Shown one piece after another: positions 18,057 to 26,286 of a DNA stretch of 64,000 nt. Made by a program: the position numbers and the translations under genes. A model generated the notes under the pieces. It was given only the letters and a program-made list of their open reading frames with translations. It was not told the origin of the DNA and made no database searches. Numbering within the stretch: the stretch's first letter is position 1; each line of letters begins with the position of its first letter. Source of the DNA: JAKFWF01 sp031429105 (lineage in GTDB: Bacteria; Pseudomonadota; Alphaproteobacteria; Rhizobiales; Hyphomicrobiaceae); contig JANOYV010000032.1 of the NCBI GenBank assembly GCA_031429105.1, forward strand, positions 22,007 through 86,006, given 5' to 3'.

Positions 18057-20207
18057 TCATGGGACGGGCACACCCGCCAACGCGAGACCATTTCGCAGAC
18101 GCTCCAACGCCGCGGGATTGCGGATCGGGAAGCAATGCAGCAGCCAATGCGTGATGGTTGCATCCGAAGGCTGGTCCGGACCCGACCAGAAACGGCGTAT
18201 GATACTCAGGAAGCGCGCGCCTTCAATTTGCGCCTCGCTCAATCGGCCAGCATGTGCGAGTGCCGCCGCCCGCCAGCCCTGGAAATAATTGATCGCCTCA
18301 CCCGACTGCTCCGCCGCCCGCAAGCTTGCGTCGTAGTCCTCGCAGATAAAACGAATAGTGCTTTGATAGCACCAGTGCAGGGGCGAGGCGACTGGCGATA
18401 ACGCGACTGCGCGGTCAGCGAAGTGACGGGCCTCGTCACGCTCATCACTGTAGGCGAGGCCGAGGGCTGCCGAAGTCGTCGTCCACGGATCGTCATCGTT
18501 GAGGGCAATGGCGTGTCGAAAGCAAGCGACCGCCATATCGAATTGTCCGGTCATTGCAAATGACCAGCCGAGGCACAATTGTGCGCGTGAATCGATCGGA
18601 TCCAAATTGACCGCCGTTCTGGCCAGTGCCAGGGCGTTCTGATGCAGGGCAATCGTGCGGTAGGTGCCAGGAAACGTGATGTGTCGCGTATTCTCGACCT
18701 GCACCAGACTGCTGTAGGCCAGCGACAGATTAGGCACCTCCTCGACGAGCGACTGAAAAATTGCCGCAGCGCGTGCATGGTCATTGGGGCGGTAGAGATT
18801 GATCAATCCCTGGCCTCGCAGCCAGCGATCATAAACGTCGAGCGACACATCAGGCGCGCTTGCCATACGAACGAGGCGTTCAGCCGATAAGTTGACGTTG
18901 AGGACGTTGGCAATACGATGCAGGACTTCCTGCTGTGTTTCAAAGAAATTGGCTGGCGCTAGCGCATATCGACCGCTCCAAACAATAACGCCGGTCTGAC
19001 TGGCCTGGAGTGTTACGATCAGACTGAGATGGCCTTGGTTTTGGAAGAATCTTGCTGTCACCAGATACTGTGGTTGCAGGTCTGAGCGTTGTGTCGTGGG
19101 AGCCGTTGCGGTCGCCGCATCGATCAAGGTCCATTCTCGAAACCGGACCAATCGGGTAATCAGCTCATAGCGAAATCCAATTCCGATGTATTTCTGATCG
19201 GGCTGAACGCCATCCACCTCGCAGGGCCCAACGACGAGGACAAGTTTCGGCGGCGATGTTTGGTTAGTCTCGCGGGGCATCATCTTCGAAGCGCTTTTAG
19301 CACTCGAATTCGCTTGGCCGACGTTGGTCGTTGCCTTCGGTGCAGGCGGCGGGCTTGGCACATAGGTACCAGCCTTGATAGCGGCAATGAGTTCCTGGGT
19401 CTTTTCCGACGGTTCCATGGCGTATTCAGTGTCGAGGAGATCCCAAAGCCTTTTATGGGTGCTCAGCGCGCCGGCCATGTCGCCGACATCGGCATGACAC
19501 CGGATCAACCGCTGAACGGCGATTTCGTGTGTTGGATCAAGTTGAATGATGGCCTGGGCCAGCCGCATGGTTTCGGAACTGGTCGGCGTATTGCTGGCAA
19601 GCTGGTCCTCGAGCCCGCGGATCAATCGGCGGTGGAGATTTTCCCGGCACACGAACAGCCATGCACGAAACGATGGGTCTACATCCTCATAGCCGGCCAA
19701 AAGCGTTTCGGTGATGCGGGATCGGTCGAGCAGCAGTTCGTTGGGTCGCCCCGCCGCTGCGCTTTCGAGCACTGACCACACATCGAGTGTGACCTCGGCA
19801 GCATCAATCCCGACTTCGACACGACCGGTGGTAAAACCACTAAACCGGCACTGGTCAAACGATGTTCGCAAATCCTTGAGAACCTGGCGCAGTGTTGCTC
19901 GCGCCTTTGCTTCCTCCGTTTCGCTCCACAGGAGCCCGACGATACGCTCCCGCGTGTCGCTGAGGTTTGTAGCTAATGCCAAGTAACCGACCAGGGCCAT
20001 GGCTTTGCGGTTGTTGAGTTCGATCCTTGATCCGCCATAGCGCAGTGAAACGCCACCGAAGAGCGAGATTTCCAATCGCGGCTTGTGCCCGGGATCGACG
20101 CGTGTCGAAGCGACATGGGCAGGTGCTGGATCTGCTGTTGCTAGCTTCGCGGCCATGGCCCCCTCGCAAACCGTCAGCCTGGTCATCGCCCTTCGGCGCG
20201 CCCTCAC
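18057..20207 (-). CDS. BTAD/SARP-type transcriptional regulator with C-terminal TPR repeats
   Basis: This protein of about 716 residues is read from the GTG at 20205-20207, which overlaps the YcaO stop by 4 nt; ATGs follow at 20186 and 20156. A winged-helix DNA-binding part near residues 45-130 begins LEISLFGGVSLRYGG and continues with ELNNRKAMALVGYLAL and ARATLRQVLKDLR, the usual OmpR-like fold in this class. It is followed by a BTAD helical domain (RAWLFVCRENLHRRLIRGLE to ALSTHKRLWDLLDTEYAMEP), a linker, a beta-rich segment around 315-420, and TPR-like helices to the end (PIDSRAQLCLGWSFAMTGQF). It is predicted to be a cytoplasmic activator, probably of the YcaO operon or of the convergent peroxidase genes; no ligand is evident. 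Confidence 0.82.
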   Translation of the reverse strand: MRARRRAMTRLTVCEGAMAAKLATADPAPAHVASTRVDPGHKPRLEISLFGGVSLRYGGSRIELNNRKAMALVGYLALATNLSDTRERIVGLLWSETEEAKARATLRQVLKDLRTSFDQCRFSGFTTGRVEVGIDAAEVTLDVWSVLESAAAGRPNELLLDRSRITETLLAGYEDVDPSFRAWLFVCRENLHRRLIRGLEDQLASNTPTSSETMRLAQAIIQLDPTHEIAVQRLIRCHADVGDMAGALSTHKRLWDLLDTEYAMEPSEKTQELIAAIKAGTYVPSPPPAPKATTNVGQANSSAKSASKMMPRETNQTSPPKLVLVVGPCEVDGVQPDQKYIGIGFRYELITRLVRFREWTLIDAATATAPTTQRSDLQPQYLVTARFFQNQGHLSLIVTLQASQTGVIVWSGRYALAPANFFETQQEVLHRIANVLNVNLSAERLVRMASAPDVSLDVYDRWLRGQGLINLYRPNDHARAAAIFQSLVEEVPNLSLAYSSLVQVENTRHITFPGTYRTIALHQNALALARTAVNLDPIDSRAQLCLGWSFAMTGQFDMAVACFRHAIALNDDDPWTTTSAALGLAYSDERDEARHFADRAVALSPVASPLHWCYQSTIRFICEDYDASLRAAEQSGEAINYFQGWRAAALAHAGRLSEAQIEGARFLSIIRRFWSGPDQPSDATITHWLLHCFPIRNPAALERLRNGLALAGVPVP

Positions 20208-21496
20208 ATCAATTCAACCCTATCCTTTGGTTCAAATCCACCACCGGTTTCCTGGATCTGTTGATTGAGCCGATTGCTAACGAACTGTGACGGGTATGGT
20301 GCCAAGTCGACCGACAGGCAGCGAACGGTTGGAATGCGCAAGTCTGGCTTGGTGAGATCAACCCAAAAAACCTCAATGTTGCGGTCGGCCAAACGCATGG
20401 TCACCTGTGCGACGGGGGCGGCATCTTCAGTCGCAGAAAGCTCAAGGGTTGGGGCAGATCCGGCTAACGGGTCGAGCAGCGCGCAGCGGGGTACGTCAAT
20501 GCCATAGGCACGGCGGAGGTAGATGTGATCGGCTGAATTGAGCGCTGCATCCCCGCGCTGGCGTCGCTTCAGTGCGATCAAATGCAGACCCAGCTCCATC
20601 TGGCACAGTTCGCGAATGGCGGCTCGGGCCGCTTCCCGATAGTCCAGTCGCGCCGCAAACCCGCAGGCAAGTCCGCGCCCGTTGGCATCGACCGAGAACG
20701 CTGCAACACAAGGAATGGCGACGTCGCTGGTCAGATCAATCAACCAACTTATTCGGGTCGCTGTTCCCTGGCGCAATAGGTTAATGTAGGCAGCCGCTTC
20801 TTCAGCGAGCTTGGTTGTCAGCTCCCGCCCTCTTCGACCGCCGCGCCACCACAGTGCGATGGCATCCCTCTCGACGAGTTCGAGCAGGCCGTGCAGGACG
20901 GCTTGGTCACGCGTTGCGCCAGCGCCGCAACCGGCGCTGAGCTTGACTGTCGGTTTGCCGGCATCCAGATCTTGAACATTGCGAAAGCACAGGCTGGCTG
21001 GCACCAGTACGGTGCTTCCGCTCACAAGACCGGTGGCGCTGGTCCAACTGATATCGGGAGCGAGATTAGTGGGGTCACGCCCGGTCATCGAAAGTAGGTG
21101 TTGCAGTGTCGACAGCTCCAGTCCGGTCTCGCGCTGGTCTGGACGTCCGTGCTTGAATGATCGCGCCGGCCCCGCCAATTGCGCGAGGTATTCTGCGGCT
21201 TCGCAAACACAGGAAACGGTCGCTCGTAGCGACGTTTCTCCGCTACCCGCAGCGCTGATGGCAACAGCGCCGATGGATTCCAATCCGAAGGCTGCCGGGT
21301 CGAGCTCAGCCCCGACAAATTTCAGACCGGGCGCGTCGAGCACTGGCAATTCGAAAATGCGTTGCATGTTTCGAGCGATATGCAGCACAGACCGCAAAAG
21401 CGCTGGGTCGGACCCATCGTCGGTCGTTTCGAGTACATCACTGCTGCCCGTCAACCGAGCCAGCTCAGCTACGAGTTCTGCCGCGTGTGCGTCCAA
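20204..21496 (-). CDS. YcaO-domain protein (ATP-dependent amide/thioamide or azoline-forming family)
   Basis: This is a 430-residue YcaO-family protein. The start is uncertain: the frame gives TTG at 21494-21496 with no in-frame ATG nearby, and a stop lies a few codons upstream. Residues that build the YcaO ATP site can be traced: the helix SCVCEAAEYLAQL, the loop SAGCGAGATRDQAVLHGLLE with the following ELVERDAIALWW (ExxER type), and the later helix RAAIRELCQMELGL. The C-terminus lacks the Pro-rich PxPxP tail of azoline cyclodehydratases. No ThiF/E1-like partner, TfuA, dehydrogenase or obvious precursor peptide lies next to it. It is coupled to the downstream BTAD regulator by a GTGA overlap, so the two should be made together. 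Confidence 0.82.
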   Translation of the reverse strand: MDAHAAELVAELARLTGSSDVLETTDDGSDPALLRSVLHIARNMQRIFELPVLDAPGLKFVGAELDPAAFGLESIGAVAISAAGSGETSLRATVSCVCEAAEYLAQLAGPARSFKHGRPDQRETGLELSTLQHLLSMTGRDPTNLAPDISWTSATGLVSGSTVLVPASLCFRNVQDLDAGKPTVKLSAGCGAGATRDQAVLHGLLELVERDAIALWWRGGRRGRELTTKLAEEAAAYINLLRQGTATRISWLIDLTSDVAIPCVAAFSVDANGRGLACGFAARLDYREAARAAIRELCQMELGLHLIALKRRQRGDAALNSADHIYLRRAYGIDVPRCALLDPLAGSAPTLELSATEDAAPVAQVTMRLADRNIEVFWVDLTKPDLRIPTVRCLSVDLAPYPSQFVSNRLNQQIQETGGGFEPKDRVELM

Positions 21497-21601
21497 TGGA
21501 AGCCTGCATGATTTAAGCAGTCAATGTCCACGGCAAGGTAGCGGCTGCACTCTGCCCTGGCAAACCAACAGTAACTGCTGAGTGCAGAACGTGAAGTTGG
21601 C

Positions 21602-23077
21602 CTAACTTCGCATTCGTCGTTGCCGCTGCATTGCTGCGCCCAGCACGTCGAACAATCGGCCATCGAGCGATTGGGCGACGTTAAATCTCAGATACCCCGT
21701 GGCCGCCTGGGACACGCTGAACACGTTGCCAGGCGCCAATACGATGTTATCCGCCAACGACTCCCGGGCTAGATCGGCAGCGTCCACGCCATCGGGCAGG
21801 CGGCACCACAGAAACATGCCAGCCTGGGGTTCTAACCAAGGGACGATGCCAATCGCTTTCAAACGGGCACTTACCTCGGTCATCGCGTGTGACAGTCGTA
21901 ACCGCAGGCCCTCTATGTGCCGGCGATAGCTGCCATCGCGCAGCACGTTCAACACGAGTTCCGCCGCCAGCCGCCCCCCGCCGAAGGACGTCGCGATTTT
22001 CAGATCGACCAACCCCTCGATCCAATTGGGCCTGGTGGCGATAAATCCACATCGGGCCGATGCAGAAAGCGTCTTCGAGAAACTTCCAATCTGGACCACA
22101 CGCTCAAGCCCATCGAGCGCTGCGAGCCGCGGTGTCGGGGTTGTTTCGAAATCTGCGAAGATGTCGTCTTCGATGATGGTGAGCGAAGCTTGTTCGGCAA
22201 GCTTCAGCACCCGATGGGCGACGCCTAACGAAAGCGCTGCCCCGGTTGGGTTCTGCAATCCCGAATTTGTGATGTACAGGCGCGGCCGATGTTGGGTCAG
22301 CATCTGGGCAAACACGTTGATATCCGGTCCAGTCTGCGTGTAGGGCACCCCGACAATGGTGGCGCGATGGGCCCGCAGCAGCGCTTGAAAATTGAAATAG
22401 CATGGATCATCGACCAGCACTGTGTCGCCTGGTTCGATCAAGAACCGACACAGCAGATCAATCGCCTGAGTTCCAGATTCGGTTAGGATGATCTGTTCAG
22501 GTGGCGCATCGATGCCGCGCTCGACCATTCGCCGCCCGAGCAGGTTGCGCAGAGCCGGTGATCCAAGCGGCGTGCCGTAGTCGGTCAGCGCAGTATCGTT
22601 GGAGCGCGCGAGCGTTCGCAGCGCCCGGCGCAGACCTGCTTCCGGCAGCCATGACGGTGGCAACCATCCGCAGCCGGGCATCAGCGTGGTCTCGCCTGCC
22701 TCGAGTGACTGTCGTGAAACCCAGAATGGATCGATGGCGCGGTCGAGCTTTGGCCCGACGTCAGTCAGCGTCAGCGGCGCTAGCTGGCCTGCAACGTAGA
22801 AGCCTGATCCTGGCCTCGATCGGATGATCCCTTCTGCCGCGAGACGCTCGTAGCCTTCGACCACAGTCGACGTCGATATCTGCATCGTACCAGCCAACGC
22901 TCGGACAGACGGAAGTTTGTCTCCCGGGGTCAGCTGGCGGACCGAAATTCGGTGCTGGATCGCCGCCATGACTGCCGCTACCCGTGTCCCGCCAGACTGC
23001 GCTTTTGAGGTCGCGAATTTCATCCGTATTGAATCCGTTATCATAACAGTTTGGTTAAACTGTATTGAACTGTCCAT
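21602..23077 (-). CDS. MocR-type GntR transcriptional regulator with aminotransferase-like domain
   Basis: This regulator of up to 491 residues has an N-terminal GntR winged helix (VMAAIQHRISVRQLTPGDKL, then SVRALAGTMQISTSTVVEGY) and a C-terminal fold-type I aminotransferase domain with the PLP-binding Lys in IGSFSKTLSASARCGF and the phosphate-side motif NPTGAAL. Three ATGs are possible, at 23077, 23044 and 23023. The operator-like repeats at 23046-23073 would lie inside the longest form, which favours a shorter start such as 23023 (MKFATSKAQ). It is divergent from a DMT-family exporter gene and probably controls it, sensing PLP with an amino compound. The gene ends 105 nt upstream of the YcaO gene on the same strand. 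Confidence 0.88.
   Translation of the reverse strand: MDSSIQFNQTVMITDSIRMKFATSKAQSGGTRVAAVMAAIQHRISVRQLTPGDKLPSVRALAGTMQISTSTVVEGYERLAAEGIIRSRPGSGFYVAGQLAPLTLTDVGPKLDRAIDPFWVSRQSLEAGETTLMPGCGWLPPSWLPEAGLRRALRTLARSNDTALTDYGTPLGSPALRNLLGRRMVERGIDAPPEQIILTESGTQAIDLLCRFLIEPGDTVLVDDPCYFNFQALLRAHRATIVGVPYTQTGPDINVFAQMLTQHRPRLYITNSGLQNPTGAALSLGVAHRVLKLAEQASLTIIEDDIFADFETTPTPRLAALDGLERVVQIGSFSKTLSASARCGFIATRPNWIEGLVDLKIATSFGGGRLAAELVLNVLRDGSYRRHIEGLRLRLSHAMTEVSARLKAIGIVPWLEPQAGMFLWCRLPDGVDAADLARESLADNIVLAPGNVFSVSQAATGYLRFNVAQSLDGRLFDVLGAAMQRQRRMRS
23046..23073. promoter_or_regulatory. Probable MocR operator between the regulator and the DMT exporter
   Basis: A perfect inverted repeat, ACAGTTT (23046-23052) and AAACTGT (23057-23063), is followed by a direct half-site GAACTGT (23067-23073), so ACTGT recurs ten bases on. 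MocR regulators generally bind a combination of inverted and direct repeats in the shared promoter region, which fits the placement exactly. The binding itself is inferred. Confidence 0.55.
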
Positions 23078-23127
23078 GGAAACGCTAGGTGCCTTGCTGG
23101 ATAAGGAGGGGCAACCGGGGGCAAGTC

Positions 23128-23988
23128 ATGGACAGAGTTATGGGCGGGTGGATCAACGGACTGCTCGGCGTATTGATCTTCAGTGGATCGCTACCGGCAA
23201 CCCGCGTTGCGGTGATGGAATTTGATCCGATTTTTCTAACCGCAGCGCGCGCAGCCATTGCAGGTATTCTGGCGCTTTGCCTTTTACTTATCTTCAAAGT
23301 GAAACGTCCGGTGCGTGCCGACCTCGCTTCCTTGGCAATTGTCGCTGCGGGTGTCGTGGTTGGGTTTCCACTGTTGACCGCGCTTGCTTTACGCCATGTC
23401 ACGTCAGCGCATTCCATCGTTTTCATTGGATTATTGCCACTAGCGACAGCAATTTTTGCTGTCGTGCGCGGTGGCGAGCGCCCGCGTCTGGCCTTCTGGC
23501 TATGTTCTTGCGTCGGTAGTGCGTTGGTCGCAGGATTTGCTTTAGCCCAAGGCCCGTCAGCTTCCCCGCTTGGCAATGTGCTTATGTTTGCTGCGATCGT
23601 CGCTTGCGGGCTTGGCTATGCAGAAGGCGCAAAACTATCCCGCACGCTTGGCGGCTGGCAGGTCATCTCATGGGCGCTGGTGCTGTCGCTGCCCGTCATG
23701 CTTCCATTTGCGTTGGCAGTGCTGCCCCATTCGCTCGCAGGTGTCAGTAATCCCGCCTGGATCGGTCTTGCCTACGTGTCAGTGTTCAGCATGTTGATTG
23801 GCTTCGTATTCTGGTATCGCGGGCTGGCCCAGGGCGGGATCGCAGCCGTCGGTCAGTTGCAATTGCTCCAGCCACTTTTTGGTCTTGCACTGGCAGCGAT
23901 GCTCTTAAACGAGCCTGTAACCGGGCTCATGCTCACGGTCACCGTCGCGGTAGTGTTCTGCGTCGGTGCTGCAAGAAAGTTTGCCTGA
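23128..23988 (+). CDS. DMT/EamA-family transporter
   Basis: This is a 286-residue integral membrane protein with ten hydrophobic helices and the duplicated EamA layout of the drug/metabolite transporter superfamily. The ATG at 23128 (MDRVMGGWINGLLGV) is preceded by AAGGAGGGG and GGGGGC. The first repeat shows FLTAARAAIAGILALCLLL and LRHVTSAHSIVFIGLLPLATAIFA; the second shows QLQLLQPLFGLALAAMLLNEP, the usual end of EamA 2. It is divergent from the MocR gene, a common arrangement for amino-acid or metabolite exporters. Confidence 0.87.
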   Translation: MDRVMGGWINGLLGVLIFSGSLPATRVAVMEFDPIFLTAARAAIAGILALCLLLIFKVKRPVRADLASLAIVAAGVVVGFPLLTALALRHVTSAHSIVFIGLLPLATAIFAVVRGGERPRLAFWLCSCVGSALVAGFALAQGPSASPLGNVLMFAAIVACGLGYAEGAKLSRTLGGWQVISWALVLSLPVMLPFALAVLPHSLAGVSNPAWIGLAYVSVFSMLIGFVFWYRGLAQGGIAAVGQLQLLQPLFGLALAAMLLNEPVTGLMLTVTVAVVFCVGAARKFA

Positions 23989-24022
23989 TCACATCCATTT
24001 CAAACGAGTTGAGCAGGTAGGA

Positions 24023-24805
24023 TCAGCGCTGCAAGCGCTTCTTCACGGGTGTCGGCTTCGTGGCAACCTGTTCAGCAACGCTAAACCCTGAGAACAGCGA
24101 CGACAGTGGCGCGCTGGTGTTCACGCCTGAATAATTTGGTACAACCCGGACGGTCGTGCCAACGGTCGCCAACGTCGCCAGATGGGTCACGTGCTCGTTC
24201 ATCATGCGAAAGCATCCAGATGACGATGCACGACCGATAGTCCGGTCATTGTTCGTCCCATGGATCCGGTAAATTGTGTTGCCGAGATAAAGTGCCTTGG
24301 CGCCAAGGGGATTGAGCAGACCGCCCGTTACCGTAATAGGCAAGCCCTTCTGCCGTTGGTGCATTTCAGGCGGCGGGGTCCACGTCGGCCACGCTACGAC
24401 GCGGCTGATGCGCTCGGTCCCGGTCCAGGTGAAGCCGTCTCGTCCAACGGAAATCGGATAGGCGTAGGCTTGCTTGCCGGGCAGCACGTAATACAGCTTT
24501 CGCCCACTGGTATCGACAATGATCGAGCCGGTCGGTTCATCGCGTTCCAGATAGACGACGGGCGGTTTCTGCGGTGCAATGGCGGGCGTTTCGCCGCCCT
24601 TCATGAAGGCCGGGTAGGCGCCGGTCGCAGAGGTGGTCCGGCGGGCAGCGCGCTCGGCTTCCAGCTGCTGCGTCCGTGCATCGATGTCACTCTGGAACAC
24701 AGGTGATCCACCGCTCCACTGCTGAGCGGTCGCTCGCGGTGGCGCCGATCCCAATGCGGCTGCAGCAACCGAGGCGCAGAGCGCAATTAATCGAAAGGAT
24801 AGCAT
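24023..24805 (-). CDS. L,D-transpeptidase (YkuD domain), secreted
   Basis: This 260-residue exported protein makes 3-3 peptidoglycan crosslinks or attaches proteins to peptidoglycan. The ATG at 24803-24805 (MLSFRLIALCASVAAA) has GGGAG six bases upstream; a TTG seven codons earlier is less likely. The signal peptide ends near ATAQQW. The YkuD catalytic domain spans about residues 90-235, with IHGTNNDRTIG and the nucleophile Cys in SSSGCFRMMNEHV. A Lys/Arg-rich C-terminal tail (TKPTPVKKRLQR) follows. It is divergent from the FAM20-like gene. Several L,D-transpeptidase paralogues per genome are usual in this bacterial group. Confidence 0.92.
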   Translation of the reverse strand: MLSFRLIALCASVAAAALGSAPPRATAQQWSGGSPVFQSDIDARTQQLEAERAARRTTSATGAYPAFMKGGETPAIAPQKPPVVYLERDEPTGSIIVDTSGRKLYYVLPGKQAYAYPISVGRDGFTWTGTERISRVVAWPTWTPPPEMHQRQKGLPITVTGGLLNPLGAKALYLGNTIYRIHGTNNDRTIGRASSSGCFRMMNEHVTHLATLATVGTTVRVVPNYSGVNTSAPLSSLFSGFSVAEQVATKPTPVKKRLQR

Positions 24806-25122
24806 AGCCGTCTCCCGAGGAATCAAGTGCCGTCGTCGTATTGAGACTTGGTCTGGACCCTAAGCGGAGCCAATGGCTCAAGACAATGAGTGCAGCGCGA
24901 TCTCCGTCCTCACTGGGTCTAGGTGTGTCAAATATGCCAGTGCGATTCAGCAGCGGCTGGCGCCAGCTACAACTCTGACATTCGGGACTTCGCTGAGGCC
25001 TATTTTTAGCGGCATTACCAGCTCTTGGGTATCTGATGTTGGACGCAGGTTCACCGTTGAAGTACGGGCACTATCGTGCATATGTGCTAGGCTGACGATT
25101 GGTACTGAAACGGGGGTCAAGC
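24806..25122. other. Divergent intergenic region, 317 bases
   Basis: This stretch separates the L,D-transpeptidase gene (leftward) from the FAM20-like gene (rightward) and must hold both promoters. I see no gene, hairpin or clear sigma-70 box that I could defend; the open frame on the plus strand here is only an out-of-frame extension into the next gene. Confidence 0.4.
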
Positions 25123-26265
25123 ATGACGGGCCGATTACAACACGCGCTGGTGAGCGCATTACTTTGCTGCATTCTTGCACTCTCGATGGCAACGCCAACG
25201 TGGGCACAGAGTGTGCCTGGGTCGAAGCGCGATCTCGACTTCGACGCGCATGTTAAGTCCGTCGACCTCGACGATGCGAAGTATCGGCTTGAGTACAAGA
25301 AACCAACTCCCGACGGCTCGTCAGTCGGTATGTTCATCGGCGTCGGCAGTGGGCCAACCGATCGCAGCTTTGTGCCGACCAATCCCTCCTCCATCCCCGA
25401 GGCTGAAGTTGTCGCTTATCGCCTGTCGCGTTTCCTTGGCATCAGCCGCCTATTCTATCCGGTCGACTATTATCAGCTCGGCCCTAAGGCGACAGCCAAG
25501 TTCGGCGCCATGGTCAAATCTACGCCCGGGACCGGCAAGGATGGCATCTACAATACGAACCTAGTGCTGACCGAGTTGAAGGCGAACTCAAACACGATTC
25601 TTGGCATCTACAAGTTGAAGTCAAAATCAAAAATGTTCACCGCGAGCGCACTCGGCACCGAGGGGAATTTTGATCAGACCACCGGCATCGCGCAGGAGAT
25701 CAAGGCGTCCGGTCGCATGCCCGATGACCGTAGGATTCCGCTCCAGGGCATCAAGGGAGGCCAGCCCGGCTTTCCCGAGCTGCCAACGGAACAACGCGTC
25801 GAACTAGCCCGCCAGCTCTCAACCATTTTCGTCATGGACATGCTGATGGGGCAGTGGGACCGGTTCTGGAACAACCTGGAAGCCTCGGGAGACCGGCAAG
25901 GGCGATTGAAGCTGATCGCGCGTGACAACGGCGGTGCGACACTCAACGACTGGGAAGGCCACGAGACTTACAACAATTGGGTCTCGCGGTTCGACCGTGA
26001 TCTGATTACGCGCCTGACCGCACTTAATGCGTTCCTGAAAGGCGACGCCCGGGAATTCTCTGGTTTCTCGTCGGTTGATGCCTGGAAGAAGGCCGCAGGC
26101 TTCATTGATCCATCGAGTTTCGAAATGTTTGCGAAGAAGCTCTCGACTCTGATCGACAAACGGGTTCCGGGCCTGGTCAAGGCGTACGGCGACAAGACGT
26201 TCTTTCCGCCAAAATCCGCTGAGATCGCCGCCCTCGATGCGAACGACACCGGCAGCGACGATTGA
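25123..26265 (+). CDS. Secreted FAM20C/secretory-kinase-like protein
   Basis: This 380-residue protein starts at ATG 25123 behind GGGGG and has a signal peptide cleaved after PTWAQ (residue 29). The remainder matches the layout of FAM20/Four-jointed type atypical kinases: an alpha-C-like helix AEVVAYRLSRFLGISR with Glu95, the catalytic-loop equivalent MDMLMGQWDRFWNN with Asp246, and a metal-binding DFG equivalent in IARDNGGATL with Asp268. In FAM20C the corresponding motifs read roughly FLIGNMDRHH and DNGRGFG. It should therefore act in the periplasm or outside the cell, phosphorylating a protein, sugar or small molecule. The alkaline phosphatase gene begins 21 nt downstream on the same strand, implying an operon and linked phosphate chemistry. 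The kinase assignment is by motif and needs structural comparison. Confidence 0.72.
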   Translation: MTGRLQHALVSALLCCILALSMATPTWAQSVPGSKRDLDFDAHVKSVDLDDAKYRLEYKKPTPDGSSVGMFIGVGSGPTDRSFVPTNPSSIPEAEVVAYRLSRFLGISRLFYPVDYYQLGPKATAKFGAMVKSTPGTGKDGIYNTNLVLTELKANSNTILGIYKLKSKSKMFTASALGTEGNFDQTTGIAQEIKASGRMPDDRRIPLQGIKGGQPGFPELPTEQRVELARQLSTIFVMDMLMGQWDRFWNNLEASGDRQGRLKLIARDNGGATLNDWEGHETYNNWVSRFDRDLITRLTALNAFLKGDAREFSGFSSVDAWKKAAGFIDPSSFEMFAKKLSTLIDKRVPGLVKAYGDKTFFPPKSAEIAALDANDTGSDD

Positions 26266-26286
26266 GTGCTCAGAGAACGGTGTTCG

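Noticed and set aside
21469..21663. Cysteine-rich 64-residue frame between the MocR and YcaO genes, a tempting YcaO precursor peptide
   Set aside because: It begins inside the MocR coding end in another frame and overlaps the YcaO start; composition looks like out-of-frame translation and there is no ribosome-binding site.
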